A DNA stretch of 64,000 bases from Dillenia suffruticosa. Taxonomy: Eukaryota; Streptophyta; Magnoliopsida; Dilleniales; Dilleniaceae. The notes under the pieces were generated by a model, which saw only the letters and a program-made list of their open reading frames with translations, did no database searches and was not told the DNA's origin. The stretch is from assembly GCA_033439265.1 (NCBI GenBank), contig JAVTVX010000015.1, forward strand, positions 24,543,947 to 24,607,946. Direction: 5' to 3'. Within the stretch, counting starts at the first letter, position 1. Each line of letters begins with the position of its first letter. A program made the translations under genes and the position numbers. This document shows positions 38,552-51,119 of the stretch, in pieces.

Positions 38552-39672
38552 ATATATTCATAGACAAGAGTAAACTAGTTGATGATGCTTTATACATAAA
38601 AGTAAACTAATACAATTTTTGTATTTTAATATACACATAAATAAATAAATAAATAAACAATTAATTTTTTTTACGAAGATCAATTATGAATATTTCTAAT
38701 TTTGATTTAATTTTTTTAATAAAATAGTTTCCTATATTTGTTTAATATATACATGAAATTGTGAATATATTTGTTTAATAAACTATGTCAATTTTCTTTG
38801 TCATATTACTAATTTTTATTTAATATATTCCAAAACCCAAAACCCAAAATTTTAAAACTTAAAGCCTAATTTTACACTAATTTAGTCCTATTTCACCATA
38901 ATTTTATCATAACTTTCTTAATTTTACCTTAATTTCATCCTAATGATAGTATTATAATATGAACAGATCGTAATTTAACCTAATTTCACCATAATTTTGT
39001 CCTAATTTTATCTTAATTTTATTCTAATATTTTTTTTTTGTATCAAGAAATAGTAAATATACATCAATGGTTGTAGTATAGAACTTACCTTCAACAAAAG
39101 ATGATGTTGTAGTGAGGAGAGAGCAAAAGAGCGAATGGAAAATGAAGAATGGAGAAAGCAGAAGAACGCATCTTTGGCAACTTCCTTTGATGGTGGGGCA
39201 AAACAGTGGCATCATTTTCGACAAGGATCTTTAGCTTCAGTAGCAGTGGCAAATAGAGAAAGGGTAGAGGAAAAAGGAAAAAAGAGATAGAAAAATAGAG
39301 AAGTCAGTTTTAGGGTTTTAAAATGTCTTCTCGATGTTTCTCTCGAAAACGTTAGAAATTCCTAAATATATGCTGACTTTTTAAGTAAAAATGTTGGCAT
39401 ATGCAATATATCTCTCTCTCAACCTCTCCTTTCTCTCTCTAATCTTTCTTGATGAAAGAAACATCACAAAAAATAAAAGCTTTCATTGACTTTTCCACCT
39501 AAATGTTGGGAAATGTTCTTGCCAAATTTATTTTTTTGCGATAATTGCTTTTCCTGGAAAGTTGATTTTTCTAACATTTTAGTTTATAAATATTGGTAAA
39601 AGAAAAATACTGACAATGAATTCTTTAAATATCGGGATAAGGCCGTTGAGAAAAACCTTATTTTTTGTAGTG
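38552..39672 (-). mobile_element. Right end of CACTA copy 2, resumed after the copia insertion
   Basis: Continues copy 2 beyond the copia target duplication. Homologous to 45126-46255. It contains AT-rich spacer, a GA-rich 5'-leader-like block (39100-39310, minus strand) and subterminal repeats of the form ATGTTGGCATATGC and AATATCGGGATAAG. It ends in TTTTTTGTAGTG, the inverted CACTACAAAAAA terminus (GTAGTG at 39667-39672). The transposon gene would have been transcribed leftward from here. Confidence 0.7.
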
Positions 39673-39693
39673 CGAGACTAACGACAAACTTGT
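39673..39693. repeat. Duplicated flank of the CACTA right end, copy 1
   Basis: The 21 bases after the CACTA end (CGAGACTAACGACAAACTTG and one more) are repeated with one change at 46256-46276, after the second right end. Because flanking DNA is duplicated along with the element, the second copy arose by segmental tandem duplication, not by transposition. Confidence 0.8.
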
Positions 39694-40689
39694 CCATTTG
39701 TGTTCTCTCTCTCTCTCCTTTTATTGTTTTTGTTGGAAATAACAAATGCTTAGAAATTATTAGGTCTGGCTTAGAGTTTCACTCTGTTATAACCCGGACC
39801 ACCAACCTTTCCAAGGTTGAAGAGTTTGTGTGTGTGTTTTCTCAACGCTTTTTTTTTTTCACATTCCCAACATTTTACAACTATCGTTAAAAGATATGAC
39901 AATAAAAGAATAAATTTTGAGCAAAACATCAAGAAAAAAAATTGATCAGAAATTTTCCTAACATTTGTAGATAACTATTAGGATCTTGCAAACGTTTATG
40001 TGAAATTTTTTAATAAAATTTTCCTAACATAAATGTCGGAAAATATGATATGATTTGTTAACGTTTTGGAGCTGGACGTTGGCAAATTTATGTCTACTTG
40101 TTGACATATATCTTTAAAAATGTTGGCAAGGGCTATGCTTTTTTTTTTTTTTTTTACTAATATATGGTTAGTTTATATTTGTTACCAAAATCTGATCTCA
40201 AACCCAAGCCAAACTCAAACCTATTTATCATATTGCGATCAACCATAATATCAAATATCAACCGCAATGACTCCAAATTTCATATTTCATTCATACTTCA
40301 CACTTGAAATAAACAACCATTCAACCAACATTATCAAATAATTTATCACTCCAAACAAATATAATATATCCATCACATTTGAACCACAAATAACTCATTA
40401 TTCCAACATAATATAAATTTTAAAGAAATAGACATAGTTTTGAACCAAAAAAAAAATTTATTAACAAAAACTCAAATATATTTTTTTTTAAATTAATGAA
40501 CAAACATTCCATCACTACAAAAAAACGTCATTTTTGCGACGAAATTTAGCGACAAATTTTTTTTGTTGCAATTTTGCAACGAATTTAGCGACGAAAACTT
40601 TTTTCATTGCTATTTCCAATAAAATTTCCAACGAAAAAAAAGTCGTCGCTAATTTCCAACGAATTTAAATTTGTCACAAAATTAGTGAC

Positions 40690-41440
40690 GAATTCCGAAA
40701 TTCGTTGCTAATTTGCGACGAATTCAGCGACAAATTCTAATTTGTCGCTAATTTTGCGACAAATTTTGTAATTCATCGCTAAATTTGAAATATAATAAAA
40801 TAAAATAAAATATAAATATATATTTATTATTTAATAAATTAATTTAGTGACGAATTTCGGAATTTGTCACTAATTTTGCGACGAATTCAGCGGCAAATTC
40901 CGAATTTGTAGCTGATTTTGCGACAAATTCCTAATTTGTCGCTAATTTTGCAACATTTTTGGAATTCGTCGCTAAATTTGAAATATAATAAAATAAAATA
41001 AAATATTAATATATATTTATTATTTAATAAATTAATTTAGCAACGAATTTCGAATTTCGTCGCTAATTTTGCGACGAATTTTACGACAAATTTCGAATTT
41101 GTCGCTGATTTTACGACAAATTCAGAATTTATCGATGATTTTGCAACAAATTTTGGAATTCGTTGCTAAATTTGAAATATAATTAAATAAAATAAAATAT
41201 TAATATATATTTATTATTTAATAAATTAATTTAGCGACGAATTTCGGATTTCGTCGCTAATTTTGCGACAAATTCAGCGACGAATTCTGAAATTTGTCGC
41301 TAATTTTGCGATAAATTCCTTATTTGTCGCTAATTTTGCGACAAATTTCAGAATTCGTCGCTAAATTTGAAATATAATAAAATAAAATAAAATATTAATA
41401 TATATTTTTTATTTTTTATTTAATAAAATTTATCACATTT
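40690..41440. repeat. Tandem array of about 194 bp units inside the CACTA element
   Basis: The block AAATTTGAAATATAAT recurs at 40781, 40974, 41168 and 41363 (spacing 193, 194, 195). Each unit also has AATAAATTAATTTAGCGACG and two or three GCGAC-type inverted motifs. About three and a half units. Confidence 0.9.
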
Positions 41441-41639
41441 ATTATTTTTTATTAATATGTTATATTTTATTTTTATTTTATCTTTTTAAAAAATAGTATT
41501 ATTATTTTTTTATATCTTTTATTATTTTATTTTAATCTAATATTTTATTATTTTATAATAAATTGTTATTATATATTGTTTTATTATTATTAGAAAAATG
41601 TTAAGAAAAGATAATAAGTAAAAAAAAAAAAAACTTATA

Positions 41640-41840
41640 ACAGATACTAATATTTAGCTTGATGGTTACAAGATCTTAAAGGTTTATGGAAGCGCAGGGG
41701 TTCGAACCATGGTGGGAGCAAAGCAAAGGCAATTTTCAGGAATTAAATGAGGGAGGGTGTGTGGGCGCCGGCTCGGGCGTGCTGGCGTATGCTTGCTCGG
41801 GCGGGCTCGGGTTCAGGCCAGAAGCGTATTATTTTTCATT
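41640..41840 (+). other. tRNA-like and GC-rich insert in the middle of the CACTA element
   Basis: TAGCTTGATGGTTA resembles a polymerase III A box. About 40 bases later GGTTCGAACC (41699-41708) is a perfect B box. A GC-rich stretch with repeated GCTCGGG follows (41760-41820). It does not fold into a complete tRNA by eye (no matching acceptor arm), so it is more likely a captured SINE head or tRNA-derived piece. It is the only non-repetitive cargo of the element. Confidence 0.5.
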
Positions 41841-42264
41841 GCTAATTTTGCGACGAATTTATATATCGCTAATTTAGCGACGAATTTTTTTCATCCCTAA
41901 ATTAGCGACAGATAATTTTTCGTTGCTAAATTTGCGACGGATTTAACGACAAAAAATTATTTGTCGTTAAATTTAGCGACAAATTTTAGATTTTTGGCGC
42001 AAATTGTAGTGACAAAAAATTATTCGTCGCAAATTGTAGCGACAAAGAATTTTTTGTCGCTAAATTTACGACGGATTTAGCGACAAAAAATTATTCGTTA
42101 CTAAATTTAGTGACGAATTTCTAATTTTTCGTTGCTAAATTTTTGCGACGCGTTATTAGCGATAAAAATTTTTTCATCGCTAACGAATTTAGCGACAAAT
42201 TTTTATTAAATTTTCATCGCTAAATTTGTGACTAAAAACTTGTTTTTTTGTAGTGCATTGCATA

Positions 42265-43810
42265 TAAAATCTGCATCACCTCTCAAGATGTACGACTATC
42301 CCCTTAGATTGAATGAGAGACACTACCTTCACTAGATGAACCATCACATTTTGTAAAGAACAAAAGTTATTGTGTCACCTAAAATATCATATAAGATAAT
42401 TCTTATTATGTAAAGAACAAAAATGAGTATATTACCTCCTTCAACTGCTTAAGAATACTTCCATATATGAAAATTTTGAGATAATCATTTAAAATAACAT
42501 TTGAAATTTACCTTTTGTTTTCTTCGATTCATGGTGCACCTTGGTTAACCTTTTGGTAGAGCTAGTCTTTGTATAAGAAAATGACGATTTTTCGTTGTGG
42601 CTGCTAAGTGGTTGGCTATATTTCTTTACCTCTAACTTTATCCGAATATTCCTTGTTGATTATTTCAAGAAACGCTCTGTTCTCAATTTGATTGATGGAT
42701 GATTGAGTTGAGACAACTTGTTAAGTTGCCATCAATTTATCAACTTGTTTCTATATATAGAAAAAATATATAAAAATATCAATACAAACTCTCATAAAAA
42801 TATCATTATAAATGCTTAGAAATAAGTGATATCTAAAGTTTATGTGACTTACCATCATACTAACAAATTCTAGATCCACATATGAACTGTGGGTGGTTTT
42901 GTACAATTAAATTCTATCGGAAAATTATCCTATCTCTAATTCCTGAAATAAAATTGTTAGCAACTAAAAAAAATACTATTAATATAACATTAGTATTTAA
43001 AATAATTATCAATTCATTTACTCGTCTTGTAAATAACTTTGAACTACAAGTATGCATATATGTTTGCTGTGATCGACTCTAATTCCCTACTACAGGCTTT
43101 TACTGCAAAATGTTTTGAATTTTATGGTAAGTGTATAAAATTAAATAAAATAAATAAAACATGTTATTACCTTTCCACGTCTTGAATATTAGAGTGAAAT
43201 AATGTCCTCCTGTTCTAGAGAGTTGTGGTGCTCCAGGGCATTTGCTGAAACCTCTTCAATAGTTTTCTTTTCATCATAATATTTTTTTAAGAATATATCT
43301 ATACTTTTTAGATTTTGTAAAAATTGATTTGAGAACGAATGCATCACTACCATTCTCATTTTTTGTTTTGAATAAAAATCTTTATCGTAAAGGAAAATAC
43401 CTAAATATGAACATGTCGCAATAATAATAAAAAGAAGTAAATCTAGAAAATACTTTTATGAAAGATTTCGTTTGATCTTTCGATATTGCAGGGATATTAT
43501 GCCAGTCCCATGATTAAAAGGATAAAATCGCAAACTTGTAATCACAAACAATAGAAATCGGCTGGTATTTGCAACTCCCATCTAATGGGTTACAGTTCAG
43601 CATTGAAGGACACTACAATTCATTGTGATCTTAGATCCTAGATCCCATATATTTTTTAAGAGTGATCCTTCCTTTTCTTCAAGTATTTCAAAAATCATTA
43701 ATCTTAAAATATGAGAAAATAAATCAATAAACGATCAAACCCATGGTGCTTCCTTGGATGATTTCATAATTTTGATTTTCTTAAAATTTTCTCTTCCTTG
43801 AGACATGTTT
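42265..43810 (-). pseudogene. Decayed CACTA-encoded protein gene, Ptta/En-Spm type, copy 3
   Basis: Third copy of the exon pieces, with the RxFLEII block on the minus strand around 42755-42520 and the Lys-rich first-exon piece near 43805-43745. It contains its own stops (for example two within the FLEII exon) and a deletion in the first-exon region. Non-functional. Confidence 0.4.
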
Positions 43811-45125
43811 CTAGCATAAAAATTAAACGTTTTGTAACACGTATTAGATTGACATAAGTAAATTAATATATAAAACCAATCATGAATTAAATGAATTTAA
43901 AATAACTGGAAAATACTTAACTAATTAATAATGAATATAGACTCAATATTCCTTTTTTTATACATATATATAAATTAAAAGAGAAAAATCAATATATATA
44001 ATGAATTAGCATTATATATATATATGTAAAGAGAATAATAAACCAATATATAAATATATAATGAATAGTTAACTAATTTTTTTAGCTTACTATGTCAATG
44101 TCCAATGTTATTTTTTAAAACATACAAAGTTTTGGTATATGTTGCTAGCCAATAGCAAACTTTTAAGTTAGGGGGTTATTCATATCGTAACTTCAATTAT
44201 ATATACATGCATATATACCTATATATATGTTACTAAACTAATAGTAAATTTCTAATATACTGAGGCAAACTTAAGACCCAGAGGTAGGGGTGTAAAAAAA
44301 TTATAAGATTTGTGTTCTAATAACAAATATGAATTATAAAATTATACTAAAAAATCTAAAATATCAATAAAAAAATAATTCAATCATAATATTCTGAAAA
44401 TCAAAAGTTTTAATTGAAAACATGTATATTTTTCAAGGGGACAAATAATGGATTTTTTTTTTTGTAAATTTGAAGATAGTTTTGATGGTTAATCAGAAAA
44501 ATTGAAAATGGATATTCCAATTGTTCGATAAGTGAAGAAAATAGAAAGAGAAAATTAGAATGTGCAAATAAGAGAGATAGTAGAGAAGCAAAGGAAATGG
44601 AAAGGAGAAAAAATATTGAAAAGAAGAGAGAAAAACAAAATGGATGGAAAGAGAGGTCAAGACGGGGAGTTGGGGGAAGGATAGGATGGAAAAGGAAAAA
44701 TGTTACAGTGGGTTGTCAATATCAAATTAATATTTTTTAGCGTTGTAATTTTATTTATCTTTTTCTTTCTTGACTTTAAAAACTAAAAAATATTTTTTTA
44801 TTGATTTAAAGTATGCGATGATAATGTCATATTTTGTTTTTGATATGTGATAGATTTTTTATTTTTTAAAAAAAAAATTATATAAAATTTAGTCAAATGA
44901 ATGAGTTTTAAAAAAAAATGATGACAAAATTATAATTAAATGGGTACATAATAAATATGGGTCATAAACATTAATTAAATTTTAGAAAATTGAGGGATAC
45001 AATTGCTCACCGTCATCCCTTCTTAGGTCCACCCCTATATACACACATATATACTGATATATATTTATGTATAATATATATACACTAAACATTTGCCCCA
45101 ATTTGGTTGGCAAATTATTGACATA

Positions 45126-46255
45126 TTCATACGCAAAAGTGAACAAGTTGATGATGCTTTGTACGTAGAAGTTAACTAATACAATTTTTATCTTTTAATA
45201 TACACACAAATAAATAAACAAATAAACAATTGTGAATATTTCTAATTTTAATTTAATATTTGTTTAATAAAATAGTTTCCTATATTTGTTTAATATATGC
45301 ATAAAATTATGAATATATTTTTTTAATAAACTATGTCAATTTGCTTTACCATATTACTACTTTTTATTTATTATATTCCAAGACCCGAAATCCAAAAACA
45401 CGAATACTAAAACTTAAGGCCTAATTTTACACTAATTTTGTCCTATTTCATCATAATTTCATCCTAATTTTGTATTAATCTCACTCTAATTTTACCCTAA
45501 TTATAGTATTATAATATGAACAGATCCTAATTTAACCTTAATTTAAATTAATTTTACCCTAATTTTATCCTTATTTTATCTTAATTTTACCCTAATCTTT
45601 TTCTAGGTATCAAAAAACAATAAATATACATCAATGGCTGTAGAAAATAGAGAAACTTACCTTCAACAGAAGATAATTTTGCAGCGAGGAGAGAGAGCAA
45701 AAAAGCGAATGGAAAATGAAGAATGGAGAAAGTAAAAGAATACACCTCTCGTAGATTCGTTCGACAGAGGGGCAAAACGGCAGCATCATTTTCGATGAGG
45801 ATTTGTAGCCTCAACGACAGCAACGAATGGAGAAAGTGGCACAGGGAAAAGGAAAAAGAGAGAGAAAAACTGAGAAGTCAGTTCTAGGGTTTTAAAATGT
45901 CCTTCCGATGTTTCTCCCGATAACATTGTGAATTCCTAAATATATGGTGACTTTTTAAGTAAAAATGTCGGCATATGCGGTATCTCTCTCTCTCTCTCTA
46001 CCTCTCTTTTCTCTCTCTAATCTTTCTTGACGAAAGAAACATTGCAAAAAATAAAAGCTTTCATTGACTTTTTTGGCTAAACATCGGGAAATGTTTCTAC
46101 CAATGCGATTTTTTTTTTTTGCAATTATTGCTTTTCTTGGAAAGTTGATTTTTTTGACATTTTAGTCTATAAACATCAGGAAAAGAGAAATATTGACAAC
46201 GAATTCTTTAAATATCGGGATAAGACCGTTGCGAAAAACCTTATTTTTTATAATG
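45126..46255 (-). mobile_element. Right end of CACTA copy 3
   Basis: Homologous to 38552-39672 base block by base block, including the GA-rich leader-like block (45670-45870) and the subterminal repeats. The terminus has decayed to TTTTTTATAATG (46244-46255). It is followed by the duplicated flank at 46256-46276. Confidence 0.7.
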
Positions 46256-46276
46256 CGAGACTAATGACAAACTTGT
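46256..46276. repeat. Duplicated flank of the CACTA right end, copy 2
   Basis: CGAGACTAATGACAAACTTG, matching 39673-39693 except for one base. This is the right limit of the tandem-duplicated block; sequence beyond it is unique in the window. Confidence 0.8.
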
Positions 46277-48078
46277 TTTATGAAGTGCAGCGAATGAACT
46301 TTCTTGAGTATATATATTGAATGGCTACTAGAGCCACCCACATATACTATGTTACAAATTATTAAGGTATAGCGATGGTGCCTTTGAGTGAACAAAATCT
46401 TGAGAGAACTATCTTGTGCAGAGTGAGAAGGGAGAAAACTATCTTTCATCGTTCTCATCTTACATTATAAGAGGTCTACTCAATTTATGAGTTTTTGTAA
46501 AAAGGTCTCACTCAACTATTAAATTCATCTAAAAAGAGTTAGGATAATGTAATTAGTACTTAAATAATTAGCCTAATTATTATTTTGATAAGTACTTCGG
46601 TATTATCTAAATATTAGAATGCATCCGATAATGATTATAATCATTTTATTTTTATTAATTATTCATGTTGCATATCATGGGTATATAACCCATGTTAACT
46701 GTGCAACAGCTCCAAGGCTCTCCACATTTTAATTAATATGGTCCTCAAATCATTTAGATAAGTACTTCGGTATTATCTAAATATTAATCTTAACTTTAGC
46801 ATCTCCAAACCAATAACCCAAATAATATACTTCACACGTTTTTCTTTCATAATCTTCAAAAGATCTGGCAAAATATGTGTAGAGTCTATCTTATTATTCA
46901 TTATTATGTTTAACTTTGCAAACACTTTGGAGTTTCTCAAATCTCGAACTCTCCCCCAAAGAATGTTAAGAGTAGTTCTGACCCTCATCATAATTTGAAA
47001 ATAGAAATAAATATTAGATTAAATACGTAACCAACCATAGTATGATATAAAATTTAAAACACCGATTTCAATAAATATACTAAACTTTCAATTAATTTTA
47101 TATTGAAAAATCTAATTTTTCATACAGAAATAAATGAGTATAAAATAAAATTATAAAATATTTCACTTAGACATGTCTAGGTAAAGAAATAACATGGCGA
47201 TCTTGAGAGAGATTTTTGACACATTTGAACCAAGTGAAATAAAATGATTTTGGTATAAGAAGGAGGAATCAATTTTTTTTTTTTTTATAAGCTTTGTCAC
47301 TTCCATAATTTGGAAGGACATGAAATAATCAAAAGACCAATTTTGCATCAGCAATAATATGCTTTAGTTCATATCTTACAATGTGTGGTGGTATTTTCAA
47401 TCAATAAATGAAGGGCTTCTTCTCATGTTTCATATAAAATTCTTCCCCGTCGTCCATGAGATCGATTCCATAGTGTTTATGTTGACTCTCTTCTCCGATG
47501 TGGCTCCCTCTCATCCCAGTCTCAATATTTTTTGAAAATTTCAATAGCTAACTCAACCAAATCTGGTTCATTAGGCACTTTTTGTTTCGAGAGAGTAATA
47601 GTTTGCACTAATTCCTTTCCACATCAAGGCCATTGACCTCTATTTAAATTTATGAATTTTATTCTACTTTTCATGAAATTTATCATTTTTTGAAACATGA
47701 CATTCAATGTATAACTTCTTTTAAAGGCTAGTCTTCTCTGCTGTAAATGGCTAGACATCAAGGATACAAAGATGAGATGTTTGGTGATGTTGATGATTTT
47801 GATACAATAAAAACAAACACTAAACAAGAAAGTAAATATTATTTTAAGATAGAGAAAAGCATCCATGTTAGCATGGAATTGTTTATTTGGTGGAAGCAAT
47901 GGGGAGATGATGGAAGTTGGATTCGCAGACACATGCAGCATCAGAAGAGAATGTCTTTGGCAATCATCCTGCCCAAGTGTTTTCGATCCCGAATCTAATC
48001 ATACACTTTTCTTTAATTCAATTAATATTACTAAATTATTTCACTTAGTACTAAACCTTTCAAAACCTACATTCATCT

Positions 48079-48126
<48 letters not shown>

Positions 48127-48150
48127 CATGGGGCCTTTGAAAACCCACGT
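46277..48150. other. Intergenic DNA with possible decayed coding remnants
   Basis: A 30 bp perfect direct repeat (46587-46616 and 46757-46786) encloses AT-rich DNA with a 19 bp palindrome at 46676-46694. Minus-strand frames around 46991-46773, 47354-47163 and 47620-47440 have fairly protein-like composition (for example VPNEPDLVELAIEIFKKY before a stop) but match nothing I recognise. A (CT)n tract lies at 48079-48124. Confidence 0.35.
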
Positions 48151-49708
48151 TCATTCTTTTTTCAGTCTGGTTGATATTCGAATTCATTGTTCAATTAATT
48201 CGATTCGAGTCACTATTAAACTCTTTTTAAGGGGATAGCTCTCAATATAATTTTTTTTATTTTTAAAATTTAAATTTAAATTTTAATTAAAAGATTTAAT
48301 ATTTTTTTTATTAAATCAATTATTCGTTGATTTTCTCTCACTTAGGAGGAGGTGTTCTTTTGTTTAGCTTTGATTTATAATTAATCCCATATATATAGAT
48401 AAGGCCTACGAGGAGGTGAAATTATGGGAGTGTGTGGGTGTGAAGAGGGGACCCACTTCTTTTGCTCCCGGCAGCCACCAAACAGGAGTCCACATTTTTA
48501 GTGTCGGAAGGCTCCCTTTCCTTAGATTCTTTTATCCTTGGGACTTGTTTCTCTGTTGCTGCGGTGCACAGTTTCTCCATGTGTACCCTCTTCTCTTAAC
48601 GACTGCACTTCCTATTTAAATTCCTTATGCATTAAGAATCTCCAAATTAAGGGTTAAAAGCGTACATATATACGTTTTCAAATTGCTTTCAAATTGTTTT
48701 TAATTAAAATTAAATTGATATCTTCCTTTCAAAGTATTTCTGATAAACTTTGATCGTTGATTATAAGACGATAATCAAACTTTTTGAATCAAGATAGTTG
48801 AAAATAATATTAATACAGTGTTTTTTATTTGTAAGCCCTTAATTCGAAATTTATCGAGATTCTTTCAATTTTTCTGGGTTTCTTTCGTTTCTAATCGTTA
48901 TAAATATAAAACTTTTAAATATTAAATTATCGGCTTTTAGATATACTTGGAATTTATTTGGAGTTTTTTCACCTGTGTGATTGATACTAAGTTATGTTTT
49001 AAGATATAAATCTTCTCAACTTAATTAAAATTAACTGTTCTCATAAATTTTGAGGCTCCAAAAGTTAATATATATATATATAAATATATATATAAATAAA
49101 TAAATATATATATATATATATATATATGTTTTTCATATATATATAAATGCCCTTTTACCAAGTGAAAAAAATGGGAAAACTTAACCTTACTAAAAAGAAT
49201 TAAAAATAAAAAATTGTAAAAATAAAAAATTTAGGGCACGTTGATTGTGTAGAATAAAGGTTGAAACATAATAAATGATTTGTAGCACTTTTTGTTCAAA
49301 AAGAAATGATCCAATGTTTGAATTCCCTTTTTCTTCCATATACATCCAATCTCCAATTGAAAAAGATTGTACATCCATCATTTAGGAAATTGGGACTTAT
49401 GCTTGATATTTTTTTAGAGAAGTAAAAAATTTACAAATACCCACAAGTCAAACTTAAAAAGAACACCAAAATTAAAAAAAAAAAAATGAAAAAACTCTTT
49501 AAACCCATTTGGCCCACACCATTAAAAAAAAAAAAAAAAAAAGTGATAAGGGGGGATTTGGGTGAAATGTGATTAAAGAGGAGGCTTCACCATTTTCTTG
49601 GGATCGGCAGCAATTGCCCCCATCAACTTTGCATATATAACAAATTAAGTTTACTTAGACATTTTTAAGTCAAACTACAAAGGCTTAGTTTTCCATTGGT
49701 TAGTTTCC

Positions 49709-49750
<42 letters not shown>

Positions 49751-51119
49751 AGAGAGAAAGCTTTACGCTTCTATAATTTTCATAGGTGTGGACAAGATGT
49801 TTAAGAAAAGTTGATAAAATTTTAAGTTTCATACGAAGCATGACCCATTATTACCACGTTAATCCTTTGCGAGGGACCAAAAGTTTCCTCTATCAACTTT
49901 ATAAAAAGCTGCTTCATCTTCAAAAATAACTCAATTAATTATTGTATCCGGTCGAGGGGTACTTTTGTCAAGCAAAAAAGATCATTTCATTTTTATAAAG
50001 GAACGGTGAAATTAAATTTTAAGGTGGATACGTAGACACACACAAATGAACAACATAAAAAATGAGTATATTAGGGAAAAAAAATTAGAGTTGTGCTTAT
50101 TGAAAAAAAAATTAAGAGAAACATGATTAAGATAATATGGACACGTGTATAGACGATTAATAAATATTTCAATTGGGTAGTGTGAAACTATGATAAGTAC
50201 TCATATTACCCGGAAGAGGAGGAGGCATGAGAAGATCTGAATAATGATAATAAAATATGATATGAATTATATATAAATGAAAATATAATAAAAAATATAA
50301 TACAATAATATAAAATTATCCATATTGTCGATTATATTTCGTGTAATAAAAGTATGATTATTGTTGCGTACAAAGAAAATAAAAATATAGGTGAATGAAA
50401 TAAAATATAATGGTATAGAAAGATCTATATAGTTTGCTTCACTTAATGTGATAAAAGTTTGATTATTGTTACAGTTGTTGTTATTGTATTTCGGAGATTA
50501 TAAGAAAATATCGTTAGGTTTTTGTGATAAAAAATTTGGATCATGATCACTTAGCAAAAGAAAAAGGTATTTTCCTAGAAAAATTTATACATTATGCATA
50601 TTTGAAAATTTTTGCATCCCAAATTCAAATTTTCTTAAAATCATGAAATTCCAAATTCAGAATTTGAAAATATCATATATATCATTATTAATGGGAATAT
50701 ATATGTAGATACATGCAATAGACGGTGGATATAGGGCCCACTTGGGACCGGTTGATTTTATGTTTAATTAATGTTAAGTAAGATTTTAGTGCAGAAATTA
50801 TTAATATATGGATAATTTTAGTATATTTTGGGTTATAAAATTTTATAATTTTATTAAAAATTATTTTAATTATAAATATTATAAATAAAATAGAGAGAGA
50901 GTAATATAATTCAAGAATTATGAAACATCGACAGGAAAGACAAAGTTTTTAGGAAGGCTTACTGTTATGTGGAGGCGGGGGGAGGGGTATTTGTGCATGC
51001 AAAAACTACCGTGCGGATGAATTATGAGTGTTTGTTTCTTCGTGGGGGGATGTTTTTTCTTGGGCTCTAATTACAGGTTGTGGGATCAAGTTTCGAACAA
51101 TGTGATTGGGTCAGACTCT
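48151..51119. other. Intergenic DNA upstream of the IDD gene
   Basis: No supported gene. It holds (TA)n at 49067-49128, (CT)n at 49712-49748 and AT-rich spacer. The last kilobase may contain the IDD promoter: TATA-like strings occur around 50805-50850 and a GC-richer patch around 50970-51060, but nothing is diagnostic. Confidence 0.4.

Larger units (their letters stand above)
40513..42255. mobile_element. Non-autonomous CACTA element built of GCGACGAA-type subterminal repeats
   Basis: 1743 bp with perfect 14 bp inverted ends, CACTACAAAAAAAC at the left and its complement at the right, and a 3 bp target duplication CAT (40510-40512 and 42256-42258). Copies 1 and 2 have the empty site AAACATTCCATTACATATAA. 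Nearly the whole element consists of TTAGCGACGAA/TTTGCGACAAATT motifs in both orientations, an AT-rich tandem array and a short GC-rich middle. There is no transposase ORF, so it must have been moved in trans. Confidence 0.92.
39694..45125 (-). mobile_element. CACTA transposon body, tandem copy 3 (decayed, with empty copia site)
   Basis: Starts in the middle of the unit (CCATTTGTGTTCTCTCTC, equivalent to about 12827 in copy 1) and follows copies 1 and 2 to 45125. There the sequence ATTATTGACATATTCATACG runs on without the copia element. It carries its own insertion, the 1743 bp element at 40513-42255. Confidence 0.7.

Noticed and set aside
40690..41440. Regularly spaced repeats that could suggest a CRISPR-like array
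   Set aside because: Units are about 194 bp, diverged and directly tandem, inside a plant CACTA element. No spacer structure, and this is a eukaryotic genome.
41640..41720. Candidate functional tRNA gene around GGTTCGAACC
   Set aside because: A B box is present but no acceptor-stem pairing or anticodon arm could be found, and the A box has two mismatches.
47747..47998. 83-codon plus-strand frame with MARHQGYKDEMFGDVDDFD
   Set aside because: Protein-like at first sight but unsupported: no domain, no splice context, and overlapping frames on the other strand look equally plausible.
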